From: JAGVUD01 sp052033935
GTDB taxonomy: Bacteria > Armatimonadota > UBA5829 > DSUL01
Assembly (NCBI GenBank): GCA_052033935.1
Contig: JBPOJE010000068.1
Coordinates: forward strand, 1 to 22,263
Length of the DNA: 22,263 nucleotides
Direction: 5' to 3'
Under the pieces are notes generated by a model. The model made no database searches, was not told the origin of the DNA, and saw only the letters and a program-made list of their open reading frames with translations. Of this stretch, positions 7,707 through 15,932 are shown piece after piece (the stretch's first letter is position 1; each line of letters begins with the position of its first letter). A program made the translations under genes and the position numbers.

Positions 7707-7719
7707 GCGCGATTCGCGC
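7707..7719. other. short GC hairpin in the plsX-fabH gap
   Basis: GCGCG (7707-7711), ATT and CGCGC (7715-7719) form a perfect 5-bp stem with a 3-base loop. No T run follows. The 62-base gap has no other gene-like content, and the fabH Shine-Dalgarno (AAGGA, 7742-7746) lies downstream of it. Confidence 0.2.
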
Positions 7720-7757
7720 TGCTGTCCGGCGTCTGCTTCGAAAGGAATGACGGTTTA

Positions 7758-8801
7758 TTGAGATCTGCTGGCATCATCGGTCTTGGTAAGGCGCTCCCGG
7801 AGCGCGTGCTCACAAACGCCGAGATCGAGACAATGGTGGAGACCAGTGACGAGTGGATATTCGAGCGCACCGGCATTCGGGAGCGGCGGGTAGCGGGCGA
7901 GAATGAGACTTCCGCGAGTCTCGGGACTGCCGCCGCCGCGGAGGCCTTGCAAATGGCCGGTGTGGACCCAGCGGATGTTGATCTGATCATCTGTGGCACC
8001 ACAAGCCCCGATACGCTCTTCCCTTCCACCGCCTGCCGCATTCAGCAGAGGCTGGGCTGCGTCAACGCCGCGGCTTTCGACCTCGCCGCCGCGTGCGCGG
8101 GGTTCGTGTACGCGCTTGCGGTGGGCTCGCAGCTCATCGCGTGTGGCGCTCACAAGACGGCGCTCATCATCGGAGCAGACGTCCTGACGAAGTTCACCGA
8201 CTGGGCCGACAGGACCACATGCGTGCTGTTCGGCGACGGCGCCGGGGCGGCGGTCGTGGCTCCGGTCGAGGATGGCAAGGGCATGCTGTCCTACGATCTG
8301 GGCGCGGACGGCACGGGCGCGGGCCTGCTGGTGGTACCCGGCGGCGGTGGCCGTCACCCCGCTTCGCATCAGACCGTTGACGGCCGGCTGCACTATATCA
8401 AGATGGATGGCCGCGAGGTCTTCAAGTTTGCCGTCAAGATCATGGGGGAGTCTGCCGAACGCTCCCTGGCAAAATGCGGCCTGTCGCCTCAGGATGTGGA
8501 TTGTTTTGTGCCGCATCAGGCGAACACGCGCATCATTGACTCCGCCACGCGCAGGCTTGGCATCGCTCCCGAGCGTGTGTTTACGAACGTCGCCGCCTAC
8601 GGCAACACGTCGGCCGCGTCTGTGCCCATAGCCCTCTATGAGGCGCTGCAGATGGGCAGAATCCGTGAAGGCGATCTTGTTGTGGTTGTCGGCTTTGGGG
8701 CAGGCCTGACGTGGGCCTCCTGTGTGCAGAGGTGGACGATGTCCGCCGTGCCAGCGGCGGATGGCAAACAGCTTGCGGGCGCGGCCCGCGTGGACCAATA
8801 G
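7758..8801 (+). CDS. fabH: beta-ketoacyl-ACP synthase III
   Basis: FabH starts fatty-acid synthesis by condensing acetyl-CoA (or a branched starter) with malonyl-ACP. Read from TTG 7758 it is 347 residues with the catalytic triad C113 (AAACAGF), H253 (VPHQANTRI) and N283 (AAYGNTSAAS), and the family motif TSDEWIFERTGIRER at 29-43. The frame is open further upstream, but that start would add about 30 residues overlapping plsX. TTG 7758 puts the protein at RSAGIIGLG, as in homologues, with AAGGA 11 bases before it. About 20 extra residues follow the usual C-terminal tryptophan-rich end; they are Ala/Gly-rich and may be disordered. fabD follows three bases later. Confidence 0.95.
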   Translation: MRSAGIIGLGKALPERVLTNAEIETMVETSDEWIFERTGIRERRVAGENETSASLGTAAAAEALQMAGVDPADVDLIICGTTSPDTLFPSTACRIQQRLGCVNAAAFDLAAACAGFVYALAVGSQLIACGAHKTALIIGADVLTKFTDWADRTTCVLFGDGAGAAVVAPVEDGKGMLSYDLGADGTGAGLLVVPGGGGRHPASHQTVDGRLHYIKMDGREVFKFAVKIMGESAERSLAKCGLSPQDVDCFVPHQANTRIIDSATRRLGIAPERVFTNVAAYGNTSAASVPIALYEALQMGRIREGDLVVVVGFGAGLTWASCVQRWTMSAVPAADGKQLAGAARVDQ

Positions 8802-8804
8802 GAT

Positions 8805-9746
8805 TTGAAGTTCAGCAGAATCGCATTTCTCTTCCCCGGACAGGGGTCCCAGAAGGCCGGAATGGGCCGCAGTCTGTACGACACCTCGCCTGCCGCGCGC
8901 ATGGTGTGGGATGAGGCGGACACGGTGCTGGCCGCGCCGGTCAGTGCGCTCGCTTTCGAAGGCCCGGACGATGTGCTTCGTCAGACCCGAAACGCGCAGA
9001 TCGTGCTCTTCGTCTCAGAGGTGGCGGCATTCAAGGCTCTTGAGGGCCGGGGCGTCCGGCCTGCCTGCTGCGCTGGGCACAGCATCGGGGAATACGCGGC
9101 CCTTGTCGCCGCGGGCGCGCTTTCGTTGGAGCAGGGGCTGAAGCTCGTGCAGGTGAGAGCATCCGCAATGGAGTGTGCAGCCGCCGAAAGGCCGGGGACG
9201 ATGGCGGCAGTGATCGGGCTGGCTGCCGAGCGGCTTTCGGGGATTCTCGATGAGGCGTCGTTGGCGGGGGCCGTTCATATTGCGAACTTCAACTCTCCGG
9301 AGCAGGTCGTCATCTCGGGGGAGGTGGCGGCTGTCGAGCTTGCCGGCAAGCTGGCGTCGGAGGCCGGTGCGAAGCGAGTGCTGCCGCTGGCTGTAAGCGG
9401 CGGCTTTCACAGCCCGCTTATGGAACCCGCGGCCGCTGAACTGGCCGGCGCTCTTACGGGGGCGGTACTATCCGATCCGGTTGTCCCGGTGATTCTGAAC
9501 GTTACGGCCGATTATGCGCGTGGGGCCGAAGACATCCGCGAGTGCCTTGCCCGGCAGGTCGTGAGCCAGGTGCGCTGGCATGAGAGCATAATGCGGCTTG
9601 TCGAGTCCGGCTGTGACGCGGCCGTGGAGGTTGGCCCCGGTAGGGTGCTCACGGGATTGCTGAAGAGAATGGATGGCGCGCCCGCCGCCTGCAATGTCGA
9701 GACCGCCGATGATCTTGAAGCCGTGGTCCGCGATCTGGCCGGGTGA
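8805..9746 (+). CDS. fabD: malonyl-CoA:ACP transacylase
   Basis: FabD moves malonyl groups from CoA to ACP to supply chain extension. The 313-residue product is of usual length. It opens with FLFPGQGSQKAGMG (8-21), carries the nucleophile in GHSIGEY (S93, preceded by H92) and the second catalytic histidine in GGFHSPLM (H202). The start is TTG at 8805. The nearest AGGA is only one base away, so initiation probably depends on ribosomes finishing fabH, whose TAG ends three bases earlier. No better start exists before the conserved FPGQG motif. Confidence 0.95.
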   Translation: MKFSRIAFLFPGQGSQKAGMGRSLYDTSPAARMVWDEADTVLAAPVSALAFEGPDDVLRQTRNAQIVLFVSEVAAFKALEGRGVRPACCAGHSIGEYAALVAAGALSLEQGLKLVQVRASAMECAAAERPGTMAAVIGLAAERLSGILDEASLAGAVHIANFNSPEQVVISGEVAAVELAGKLASEAGAKRVLPLAVSGGFHSPLMEPAAAELAGALTGAVLSDPVVPVILNVTADYARGAEDIRECLARQVVSQVRWHESIMRLVESGCDAAVEVGPGRVLTGLLKRMDGAPAACNVETADDLEAVVRDLAG

Positions 9747-9773
9747 AGCGCCAGCGATTTGTGAACCACGCGT

Positions 9774-9778
9774 AGGAG
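9774..9778 (+). promoter_or_regulatory. ribosome binding site supporting the fabG TTG start
   Basis: AGGAG lies six bases before TTG 9785. The protein then begins MNLNGKTAFITG, in register with the first Rossmann strand of the family. Confidence 0.75.
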
Positions 9779-9784
9779 AATGAT

Positions 9785-10534
9785 TTGAACCTCAATGGTA
9801 AGACAGCGTTTATCACGGGGGCTGGCCGCGCCGGCAAGGGAATCGGGCGTTCCATCGCTCTCGCCCTTGCCGCTGAGGGTGCCAATATCGCCATTGCCGA
9901 TTTTGTCGCGGATGCTGCGGAGTCCGTGGCCGAGGAGGCGCGCAAGGCAGGAGTTCGTGCGCTTGCCGTGCAGGGGAGCGTCGCCGATTCGGCGGACGTC
10001 ACGCGGATGGTGGCCGAGGTTCAGCAGGAGTTCGGCGCGATAGATATCCTGGTGAACAACGCCGGGATCACGCGCGACAACCTGCTGATTCGGATATCCG
10101 ATGACGACTGGCGCGCCGTGCTCGATACGAATCTCACGGGTGCGTTTCTGTGCACGCGCGAAGTTGCGAAGTTGATGATTCGCCAGCGCTCCGGGCGCAT
10201 TGTGAATATGGCGAGTGTGATGGGTGTGGTGGGAAACGCCGGGCAGGCCAACTACTCGGCATCGAAAGCGGGCATGATTGCTCTGACAAAGACCACGGCG
10301 AAGGAACTCGGGCGGCGCGGGATTAACGTTAATGCTGTCGCCCCGGGATTCATCCAGACGGTGATGACAGAGGAGATGCCCGAGGATGCGAAAGCGAAAG
10401 CCAGCGCGCAGATTCCTCTGGATCGTCTCGGGACGCCGGAGGACGTGGCGAGGGTGGTGGTGTTTCTAGTTAGCGATCTGTCAGGCTATGTGACCGGCCA
10501 GGTGATTCACGTGGACGGTGGACTGGTAATGTGA
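9785..10534 (+). CDS. fabG: 3-oxoacyl-ACP reductase (SDR family)
   Basis: FabG reduces 3-ketoacyl-ACP in each elongation cycle. The 249-residue short-chain dehydrogenase has NNAG (91-94), N116, S144, Y157 and K161 as the catalytic tetrad, and ends with the usual GQVIHVDGGLVM. Two details differ from typical FabG. The glycine-rich cofactor loop (TG at 11-12, GIG at 19-21) has six residues between TG and GIG instead of three. The second beta strand ends in Asp39 (IAIADF), a pattern associated with NADH rather than NADPH in classical SDRs. The place between fabD and acpP makes the assignment secure. The TTG start has a strong Shine-Dalgarno. Confidence 0.93.
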   Translation: MNLNGKTAFITGAGRAGKGIGRSIALALAAEGANIAIADFVADAAESVAEEARKAGVRALAVQGSVADSADVTRMVAEVQQEFGAIDILVNNAGITRDNLLIRISDDDWRAVLDTNLTGAFLCTREVAKLMIRQRSGRIVNMASVMGVVGNAGQANYSASKAGMIALTKTTAKELGRRGINVNAVAPGFIQTVMTEEMPEDAKAKASAQIPLDRLGTPEDVARVVVFLVSDLSGYVTGQVIHVDGGLVM

Positions 10535-10549
10535 CGAGGAGGACTGAAA

Positions 10550-10786
10550 ATGTCAACGTTTGATCGTGTAAAGAAGGTTGTTGTCGACAGGCTGAAGGTT
10601 TCGGAGGATCAGGTCAATATGGACGCTTCCTTCGAGCACGACCTGAAGGCGGACTCGCTCGATATGGTGGAGCTCGTGATGGGCCTCGAGGATGAGTTTG
10701 AGATTCAGATTCCGGACGAGGATGCCGAGAAGGTTACCACTGTCAAGCAGGCGGTTGAGTACATAGACAAGAGCGTGGAGGGCTGA
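10550..10786 (+). CDS. acpP: acyl carrier protein
   Basis: ACP carries growing acyl chains on a phosphopantetheine arm. The 78-residue acidic protein has the attachment motif DSLDMVEL with serine 36, and helix patterns typical of the fold (EDEFEIQIPDEDAEKVTTV). The ATG follows a strong GAGGAGG Shine-Dalgarno (about 10536-10542), one of the best in the cluster and in keeping with the high ACP demand. Downstream lies a nested GC-rich hairpin with a short T run before fabF, which could raise ACP output relative to fabF. Confidence 0.97.
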   Translation: MSTFDRVKKVVVDRLKVSEDQVNMDASFEHDLKADSLDMVELVMGLEDEFEIQIPDEDAEKVTTVKQAVEYIDKSVEG

Positions 10787-10792
10787 ACAACC

Positions 10793-10848
10793 GCCGCGCG
10801 AGGGTGGCCTGCGCGGGTCTCACCGCGCGGGCACGGCGCGGCCCTTTT
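10793..10848 (+). terminator. nested GC hairpin with T run between acpP and fabF (attenuator-like)
   Basis: Outer arms GCCGCGC (10793-10799) and GCGCGGC (10836-10842) are perfect complements. Inside them GCGCGG (10811-10816) and CCGCGC (10823-10828) form a second 6-bp stem with a 6-base loop. CC then TTTT (10845-10848) follow the outer arm, so the structure resembles a weak intrinsic terminator or processing/stabilising hairpin. It ends three bases before the fabF ATG. It could make acpP transcripts more abundant than fabF transcripts; that is inference. Confidence 0.45.
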
Positions 10849-10851
10849 GAT

Positions 10852-12102
10852 ATGAGCAGCAACCCAAGACGTAGAGTAGTCGTCACCGGCCTGGGGCCGG
10901 TCACCCCTGTCGGAATCGGCATCGAGCCTTTCTGGGACTCGCTGGTCAACGGGAAGTCGGGCATCGGGCCGGTCAGGCAGTTCGATGCCTCAGAGCACTC
11001 CAGCCGCATCGCGGCCGAGGTGTCCGGCTTCGAACCGCTCGACTGGATGGATCCCAAAGAGGTGGACCGCAACGACCCGTTTGTGCGGTTCGCGGTGGCG
11101 GCCGCCACGCTGGCCATGAGGGACTCGGGGCTCGATATCACCGAAGAGAACGCCGCGCGCGTCGGCGTTCTCGTTGGATCGGGCATCGGTGGAACCCTGA
11201 CCTGGGAGCGGCAGAACGCCGTGCTGGTCGAGCGGGGGCCGAGCCGTGTGAGCCCGTTCTTCGTGCCTATGCTGATCGTGGACATGGCAAGCGGCCAGGT
11301 CTCCATCAAGACTGGCGCGCGCGGCCCCAACTCCACGGTCGTGACAGCGTGCGCCACCGGGAGCCATGCTATCGGTGACGCGGCGGAGATCATCAGGCGG
11401 GGCGCGGCCGACGCGATGATTGCCGGAGGAACCGAGGCGGCTGTGCGGCCGCTGGCGATGGCAGGCTTCGGCAACATGAAGGCGCTGTCCACGCGCAACG
11501 ACGATTACGAGCACGCCAGTAGGCCGTTCGACAAAGAGCGCGATGGCTTCGTTATCGGCGAAGGCGCGGGGGTGTTGGTTCTTGAAGCTCTGGAGCACGC
11601 CCAGGCGCGCGGCGCGCGCATCTATGGGGAAGTCGCGGGCTACGGGATGTCAGGCGACGCCTACCATATCACCATGCCCGCGCCTGATGGACGGGGAATG
11701 ATCGCCTGCATGCAGGCGGCCGTCGCCGATGCGGGTATTGAACTTGACGCCGTGGACTACATCAACGCCCACGGGACCTCGACGGGCCCGAACGACCGGA
11801 CGGAGACCGCCTCCATCAAGGCAGTGTTCGGCGAGGAGAGGGCCCGCCGGAAGGCGATAAGCTCCACCAAGTCCATGATGGGGCACCTGCTCGGCGCGGC
11901 GGGCGCGGTTGAGGCCATTGCATCGCTTCTGGCGATGCAGCGCGGAGTTGTGCCACCCACCATCAACTATGCCGTTCCGGACCCGGATTGCGATCTGGAT
12001 TATGTGCCCAACACCGCGCGGGAGATGGACGTGAACGTTGCCATGTCGAACTCGTTCGGATTCGGCGGCCACAACGCCTGCCTCGTCTTCAGAAAGGTCT
12101 AG
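10852..12102 (+). CDS. fabF: beta-ketoacyl-ACP synthase II
   Basis: FabF elongates acyl-ACP with malonyl-ACP. The 416-residue thiolase-fold enzyme has the active cysteine in VVTACATGSHAIG, the two histidines in NAHGTSTGPND and KSMMGHLLGAAGAVE, and the C-terminal FGFGGHNACLVF. I chose ATG 10852 because the protein then starts MSSNPRRRVVVTGLG, as in homologues. A GTG at 10804 is in frame but would translate through the hairpin at 10793-10842 into 16 Arg/Ala-rich residues. The chosen ATG has no Shine-Dalgarno, which is odd; the hairpin directly upstream may limit initiation or the message may start near the ATG. Confidence 0.95.
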   Translation: MSSNPRRRVVVTGLGPVTPVGIGIEPFWDSLVNGKSGIGPVRQFDASEHSSRIAAEVSGFEPLDWMDPKEVDRNDPFVRFAVAAATLAMRDSGLDITEENAARVGVLVGSGIGGTLTWERQNAVLVERGPSRVSPFFVPMLIVDMASGQVSIKTGARGPNSTVVTACATGSHAIGDAAEIIRRGAADAMIAGGTEAAVRPLAMAGFGNMKALSTRNDDYEHASRPFDKERDGFVIGEGAGVLVLEALEHAQARGARIYGEVAGYGMSGDAYHITMPAPDGRGMIACMQAAVADAGIELDAVDYINAHGTSTGPNDRTETASIKAVFGEERARRKAISSTKSMMGHLLGAAGAVEAIASLLAMQRGVVPPTINYAVPDPDCDLDYVPNTAREMDVNVAMSNSFGFGGHNACLVFRKV

Positions 12103-12134
12103 CGGCACAAGGCAATCTGCGGAGAGACACAATA

Positions 12135-13325
12135 ATGACCTTCATATCTGAACGCGGCCAGAGGGCCGCTCCTTCGCCAACGCTTGCCATCACGGCCAAA
12201 GCCAACGCGCTCAAGGCTCAGGGTGTCAAGGTGATGAGCTTCGCCGCTGGTGAGCCGGATTTCGACACGCCGGAGCATATCAAGAAGGCGGCGAAGGATG
12301 CGCTGGATGCGGGTCTCACGAAGTACACGCCGTCCGCGGGCACGCCCGAGCTGAAAAAGGCCATCGTCGAGAAGCTCGAGCGCGACAACGGGCTCAGCTA
12401 CGACGTGAAACAGATTGCCGTCTCGTGCGGGGCGAAGCACTCCATCTACAACGTGATGCAGGCGGTGCTGAACCCGGGCGACGAGGTGATTATCCCGGCA
12501 CCGTACTGGGTTTCGTACCCTGAGCAGGCGTTGCTCGCGGAGGGAAAGCCGGTCATCGTTCCGACCAGCGAGTCAACGGGCTTTCGGATGAGTGCTGCGC
12601 AGTTCCGCGACGCCTGCACTTCGCGCACGAAGATGCTCGTTCTGAACAGCCCGTCCAACCCGACGGGCGGAGTGTACGAGCGAGCCGATCTGGAAGCCAT
12701 TGCCGCCGTTGCCGTGGAGCGAAACGTCCTCGTTCTGTCGGATGAGATATACGAGAAGATCATCTATGGGACAGAGCATGTCAGCATCGCCAGCCTGGGC
12801 GATGAGATCAAGACGCTCACGATCACGGTCAACGGGTTTTCGAAGGCTTACTCCATGACGGGATGGCGGCTTGGATACCTAGCCGCCGACCCTGCAATCG
12901 TTGCCGCAATCGGGAAGATACAGGATCAGAGCACGTCCAATCCTGTCAGCTTCGCCCAGAAGGGTGCGGTGCAGGCGCTCACGGGGCCGCAGGATGAGGT
13001 CGAGAAGATGCGGATCGAGTTCGAGCGCCGCCGCAACCGCATTGTCGAGATGCTCAGAGCGATTCCCGGTTTCGAATGTCTTACTCCCGGGGGCGCGTTC
13101 TATGTGTTTCCCCGCGTCTCGGGTTTCATCAGGGGCTCCGGCGGGCGCTTCAAGGACTCCGGTTCCTTTGCGGAGTTCCTGCTCGACGAAGCGAAAGTCG
13201 CCGTGATTCCCGGCTCGGGGTTCGGTGCGCCGGAGAACATACGCCTCAGTTACGCGACGTCCATGGCGAACATTGAAGAGGGTGTCTCGCGCATTCACGA
13301 GGCGGTGAACTCGCTCGGCAGGTAA
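12135..13325 (+). CDS. class I aminotransferase, aspartate/prephenate aminotransferase type
   Basis: This PLP enzyme probably transfers the amino group between aspartate and 2-oxoglutarate, or to prephenate in arogenate-forming lineages. The 396-residue protein matches subgroup I-gamma (thermophile/Bacillus-type AspC): SPTLAITAKANAL near the start, GEPDFDTPEHI (39-49), Y-containing KYTPSAGTPELK, NSPSNPTGGVY (171-181), SDEIYEKI (202-209), Schiff-base K237 in NGFSKAYSMTGWRLGY, and a C-terminal arginine in IRLSYA. ATG 12135 has GGAGAGA about eight bases upstream; longer readings of the frame overlap fabF. Its place between fabF and rnc is unusual, and nothing here fixes the substrate. Confidence 0.9.
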   Translation: MTFISERGQRAAPSPTLAITAKANALKAQGVKVMSFAAGEPDFDTPEHIKKAAKDALDAGLTKYTPSAGTPELKKAIVEKLERDNGLSYDVKQIAVSCGAKHSIYNVMQAVLNPGDEVIIPAPYWVSYPEQALLAEGKPVIVPTSESTGFRMSAAQFRDACTSRTKMLVLNSPSNPTGGVYERADLEAIAAVAVERNVLVLSDEIYEKIIYGTEHVSIASLGDEIKTLTITVNGFSKAYSMTGWRLGYLAADPAIVAAIGKIQDQSTSNPVSFAQKGAVQALTGPQDEVEKMRIEFERRRNRIVEMLRAIPGFECLTPGGAFYVFPRVSGFIRGSGGRFKDSGSFAEFLLDEAKVAVIPGSGFGAPENIRLSYATSMANIEEGVSRIHEAVNSLGR

Positions 13326-13368
13326 GAGGGTGGGGGAAGGTTGACCTTACACGGCTGACTTGGACCAG

Positions 13369-14097
13369 ATGGCCACTCTTCAGGAACGCCTCGGGGTGCG
13401 AATCAGCAACCCCGACCTGCTCGTTCTGGCTCTCACGCACCGCTCGTATCTCGGCGAGTCAACGGCGAAGGAGAGCAACGAGCGGCTGGAGTTTCTGGGC
13501 GACTCGGTGATCGGGCTCGTGGTCGCGGAGCATTTGTTCGCAGCCAGGGAAGAGTGGACCGAAGGCGACCTTTCGCGCGCGAAGGCCGTGGCCGTCAGCC
13601 AGCCAACCCTGGCTGATGCCGCGCGCAGGCTGGAGCTTGAGGACGTTATGCTTCTCTCGACGGGAGAGCGGCAGTCCGGCGGGTTCAACCGTTCGTCCAT
13701 TCTGTCCGACATGTTCGAAGCGCTGGCCGGCGTCATATACGTGGACCAGGGCTTTCAGGAAGCGCGGAGTTTCGTGCTAAGAATGCTGGCGGACGTTCTG
13801 GACTCACTCACTTCGGGGGAGCGCGCTCAGGATCACAAGTCGCTTTTGCAGCAGATCGTGCAGAGCCGAAGCCATACGATTCCGCACTACACTGTGTGTG
13901 AAGAGACCGGTGCCGACCACGACAAGACGTTCACTATCCAGGTTCTGGTGGAAGGATGCGTGCTAGGGCAGGGCGTCGGTAAGAGCAAAAAACAGGCCGA
14001 ACAGATGGCTGCGCGCCAAGCGCTGCAGGCGCTCGGTTCGGACTGCGCCGCGCCTGATGCCGGTGCCGAGGAGCCTTATGATGACCCTTCCGTCTGA
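13369..14097 (+). CDS. rnc: ribonuclease III
   Basis: RNase III cleaves double-stranded RNA in rRNA maturation and mRNA decay. The 242-residue protein has the catalytic domain signature NERLEFLGDSVIG near residue 40, the second acidic site within DMFEALAGVIYVD near 120, and a C-terminal double-stranded RNA binding domain (DHKSLLQQIVQ to KKQAEQMAARQAL, about 154-220). Starts at TTG 13360 (three more residues) and ATG 13369 are both possible; neither has a strong Shine-Dalgarno, and a stop at 13342-13344 excludes anything longer. Position after the fatty-acid genes is classic. Instead of smc or ftsY, the next gene is mtnP, which overlaps the rnc end by 20 bases. Confidence 0.95.
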   Translation: MATLQERLGVRISNPDLLVLALTHRSYLGESTAKESNERLEFLGDSVIGLVVAEHLFAAREEWTEGDLSRAKAVAVSQPTLADAARRLELEDVMLLSTGERQSGGFNRSSILSDMFEALAGVIYVDQGFQEARSFVLRMLADVLDSLTSGERAQDHKSLLQQIVQSRSHTIPHYTVCEETGADHDKTFTIQVLVEGCVLGQGVGKSKKQAEQMAARQALQALGSDCAAPDAGAEEPYDDPSV

Positions 14098-14890
14098 CGT
14101 TTCCGTCGGTGTCTTTGGAGGCACCGGCCTCTACTCGCTCCTCGATACCCACGCCGAGTACGAAGTCGAGACACCGTTTGGCGTCGCTAGCGGCAGGGTG
14201 ACAGTGGGTGAAATCGCCGGGCGCAAGGTGGCGTTTCTACCCCGCCACGGGACGGACCACAGCCTTCCGCCGCATCGCATACCCTATCTCGCGAATGTTT
14301 TCGCTTTCAAGGAGCTTGGGGTGCGCAGGATTATCGCCCCCACGGCGTGTGGAAGCCTGCGGCCGAATATCCATCCGGGCAGCTTTGTTGTGTCCGATCA
14401 GTTCGTTGACCGCACCCGGGGGCGCCGCGACACGTTCTACGACGGCCCGGAGGTGACGCATATCAGCAGCGGCGAGCCGTACTGCCCCCAGCTTCGGGAG
14501 CTTGCCTCGGACACAATCGCCGCACTCGGCCTCCCACTGCATAGGGAAGGCGCATGTGTGGTTGTGCAGGGCCCGCGCTTCAGCACGCGCGCCGAGAGTG
14601 AGTACTTCACGAAGTGCGGTTGGCACACCGTCAATATGACGCAGTATCCCGAGGTCGTCCTAGCGCGCGAACTCGAGATGTGCTACGTCAACATCGCGCT
14701 TGTGACGGACTACGACGCGGGCGTTATCGGCGAGCCGGGAACCGCTCCTGTCAGCGCCGAGGAGGTTGTGGCGGGGCTGAAGAAAGGCAACGAAAACGTG
14801 CGGCGGATCATCGAGCGGATGGTCTCTGCCATGCCCGGGGAGTTCACCTGCTCGTGCGGCTCCACGCTGTCGGTGAGCCGGCTTGGCTAA
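14078..14890 (+). CDS. mtnP: S-methyl-5'-thioadenosine phosphorylase
   Basis: MtnP splits methylthioadenosine with phosphate into adenine and 5-methylthioribose-1-phosphate. The 270-residue protein belongs to the trimeric PNP/MTAP family: GGTGLY near residue 13, the phosphate-binding PRHGTDHSLPPHRIPY near 55, FVDRTRGRRDTFYDG near 110, GPRFSTRAES near 165 and MTQYPEVVLARELEMCYVNIALVTDYD near 185, split by no gaps. The Asp of TDYD favours a 6-aminopurine substrate. Two adjacent ATGs (14078, 14081) follow GAGGAG at 14068-14073. It begins inside rnc and its TAA lies within the first codons of mtnA. The next two genes use its two products, which supports the substrate. Confidence 0.93.
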   Translation: MMTLPSDVSVGVFGGTGLYSLLDTHAEYEVETPFGVASGRVTVGEIAGRKVAFLPRHGTDHSLPPHRIPYLANVFAFKELGVRRIIAPTACGSLRPNIHPGSFVVSDQFVDRTRGRRDTFYDGPEVTHISSGEPYCPQLRELASDTIAALGLPLHREGACVVVQGPRFSTRAESEYFTKCGWHTVNMTQYPEVVLARELEMCYVNIALVTDYDAGVIGEPGTAPVSAEEVVAGLKKGNENVRRIIERMVSAMPGEFTCSCGSTLSVSRLG

Positions 14891-15932
14891 CCCGCTCCGG
14901 ACAGTGGACTGGCGCGAGGGCCGTCTGGTTCTGATAGACCAGACGAAGATCCCTCTCAGCCTCGAATACGTTGAGCTTACGTCCTCCTCTCAGGTCGTGA
15001 GCGCCATCAAGAGCATGGTCGTTCGGGGCGCGCCGGTCATCGGGGCGGCCGCGGCATACGGCGTCGCGTTCGCCGTGCGCGAGTGCGGCGGAGACGCGGG
15101 GCGCTTCTCAGAACTGGTCAGAGCGCTCCGCGAAGCGCGGCCGACGGCCGTCAACCTGATGTGGGCGGTGGACAGGGTGGTCTCGCGTATTGCCTCCGCC
15201 GTTGAATCCGGCCGGTTCAAAGAAGCCTTCGAGCTTACTGTCCAGGAGGCCGAAGCAATCTGCGAGGAAGACATCGCCGCCAACGTGCGGATCGGCGAAG
15301 CCGGGGCGGCTCTCATTCCGCACGGCGCGCGCGTGCTGACGCACTGCAACGCTGGCGAGCTGGCCACGGTCAGCGGAGGAACCGCCCTCGCCGTGATACT
15401 CCACGCCCATCGTCAGGGCCGGAACATATCGGTTTTCGCTGATGAAACGCGCCCGCGCTTTCAGGGATTGCGGCTAACGGCGTGGGAACTGGGTCGCGCG
15501 GGCGTGCCGGTGACGGCTATCCCCGACAGCGCGGCGGCGTGGCTCATGGGGCGCGGGCACGTGGACGTAGCCGTCGTCGGGGCAGACCGGATCGCCGCCA
15601 ACGGTGACAGCGCCAACAAGATCGGAACGTACTCGGTGGCGGTCAACGCGCGGGCGCATGGAATCCCGTTCTATGTCGCCGCGCCGGTCTCCACCATAGA
15701 CCTGGGCTGCCCGGACGGATCGCACATTCCCATTGAGGAACGCGACGCATCAGAGGTTCTGGAGCCCACCGGGCTGGCCGCGCCGCCGGACGGCGTGACC
15801 GTGATGAACCCGGCGTTTGATGTGACTCCGGCGCATCTGATTGACGCGATCATTACGGACCGCGGCGTGCTCAGGCCCGACTATTCATCAACAATCCCGG
15901 CGCATTGCGCCAGCAAAGGAGACATGGCTTGA
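14883..15932 (+). CDS. mtnA: methylthioribose-1-phosphate isomerase
   Basis: MtnA converts 5-methylthioribose-1-phosphate into 5-methylthioribulose-1-phosphate. The 349-residue protein shows the eIF2B-related fold motifs: VDWREGRLVLIDQT at the start, RGAPVIGAAAAYG near 49, the catalytic cysteine in LTHCNAGELATVSGGTALA near 155, ETRPRFQGLRLTAWEL near 188, the aspartate in GADRIAANGD near 238, and KIGTYSVAVNA. TTG 14883 overlaps the mtnP stop by eight bases; a TGA in frame at 14874 rules out anything earlier, and GTG 14904 would remove the conserved LRTV start. No mtnB, mtnK or other later methionine-salvage gene is present in the window. Confidence 0.94.
   Translation: MANPLRTVDWREGRLVLIDQTKIPLSLEYVELTSSSQVVSAIKSMVVRGAPVIGAAAAYGVAFAVRECGGDAGRFSELVRALREARPTAVNLMWAVDRVVSRIASAVESGRFKEAFELTVQEAEAICEEDIAANVRIGEAGAALIPHGARVLTHCNAGELATVSGGTALAVILHAHRQGRNISVFADETRPRFQGLRLTAWELGRAGVPVTAIPDSAAAWLMGRGHVDVAVVGADRIAANGDSANKIGTYSVAVNARAHGIPFYVAAPVSTIDLGCPDGSHIPIEERDASEVLEPTGLAAPPDGVTVMNPAFDVTPAHLIDAIITDRGVLRPDYSSTIPAHCASKGDMA
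15915..15921 (+). promoter_or_regulatory. ribosome binding site fixing the apt TTG start
   Basis: AAAGGAG lies seven bases before TTG 15929 and inside the end of mtnA. The TTG overlaps the mtnA TGA (TTGA), a typical coupling arrangement. Confidence 0.8.

Noticed and set aside
13337..13348. AAGGT-TG-ACCTT palindrome before rnc as an operator or hairpin
   Set aside because: Only five base pairs with a two-base centre; such short palindromes occur by chance and no promoter could be matched to it, although it contains TTGACC.
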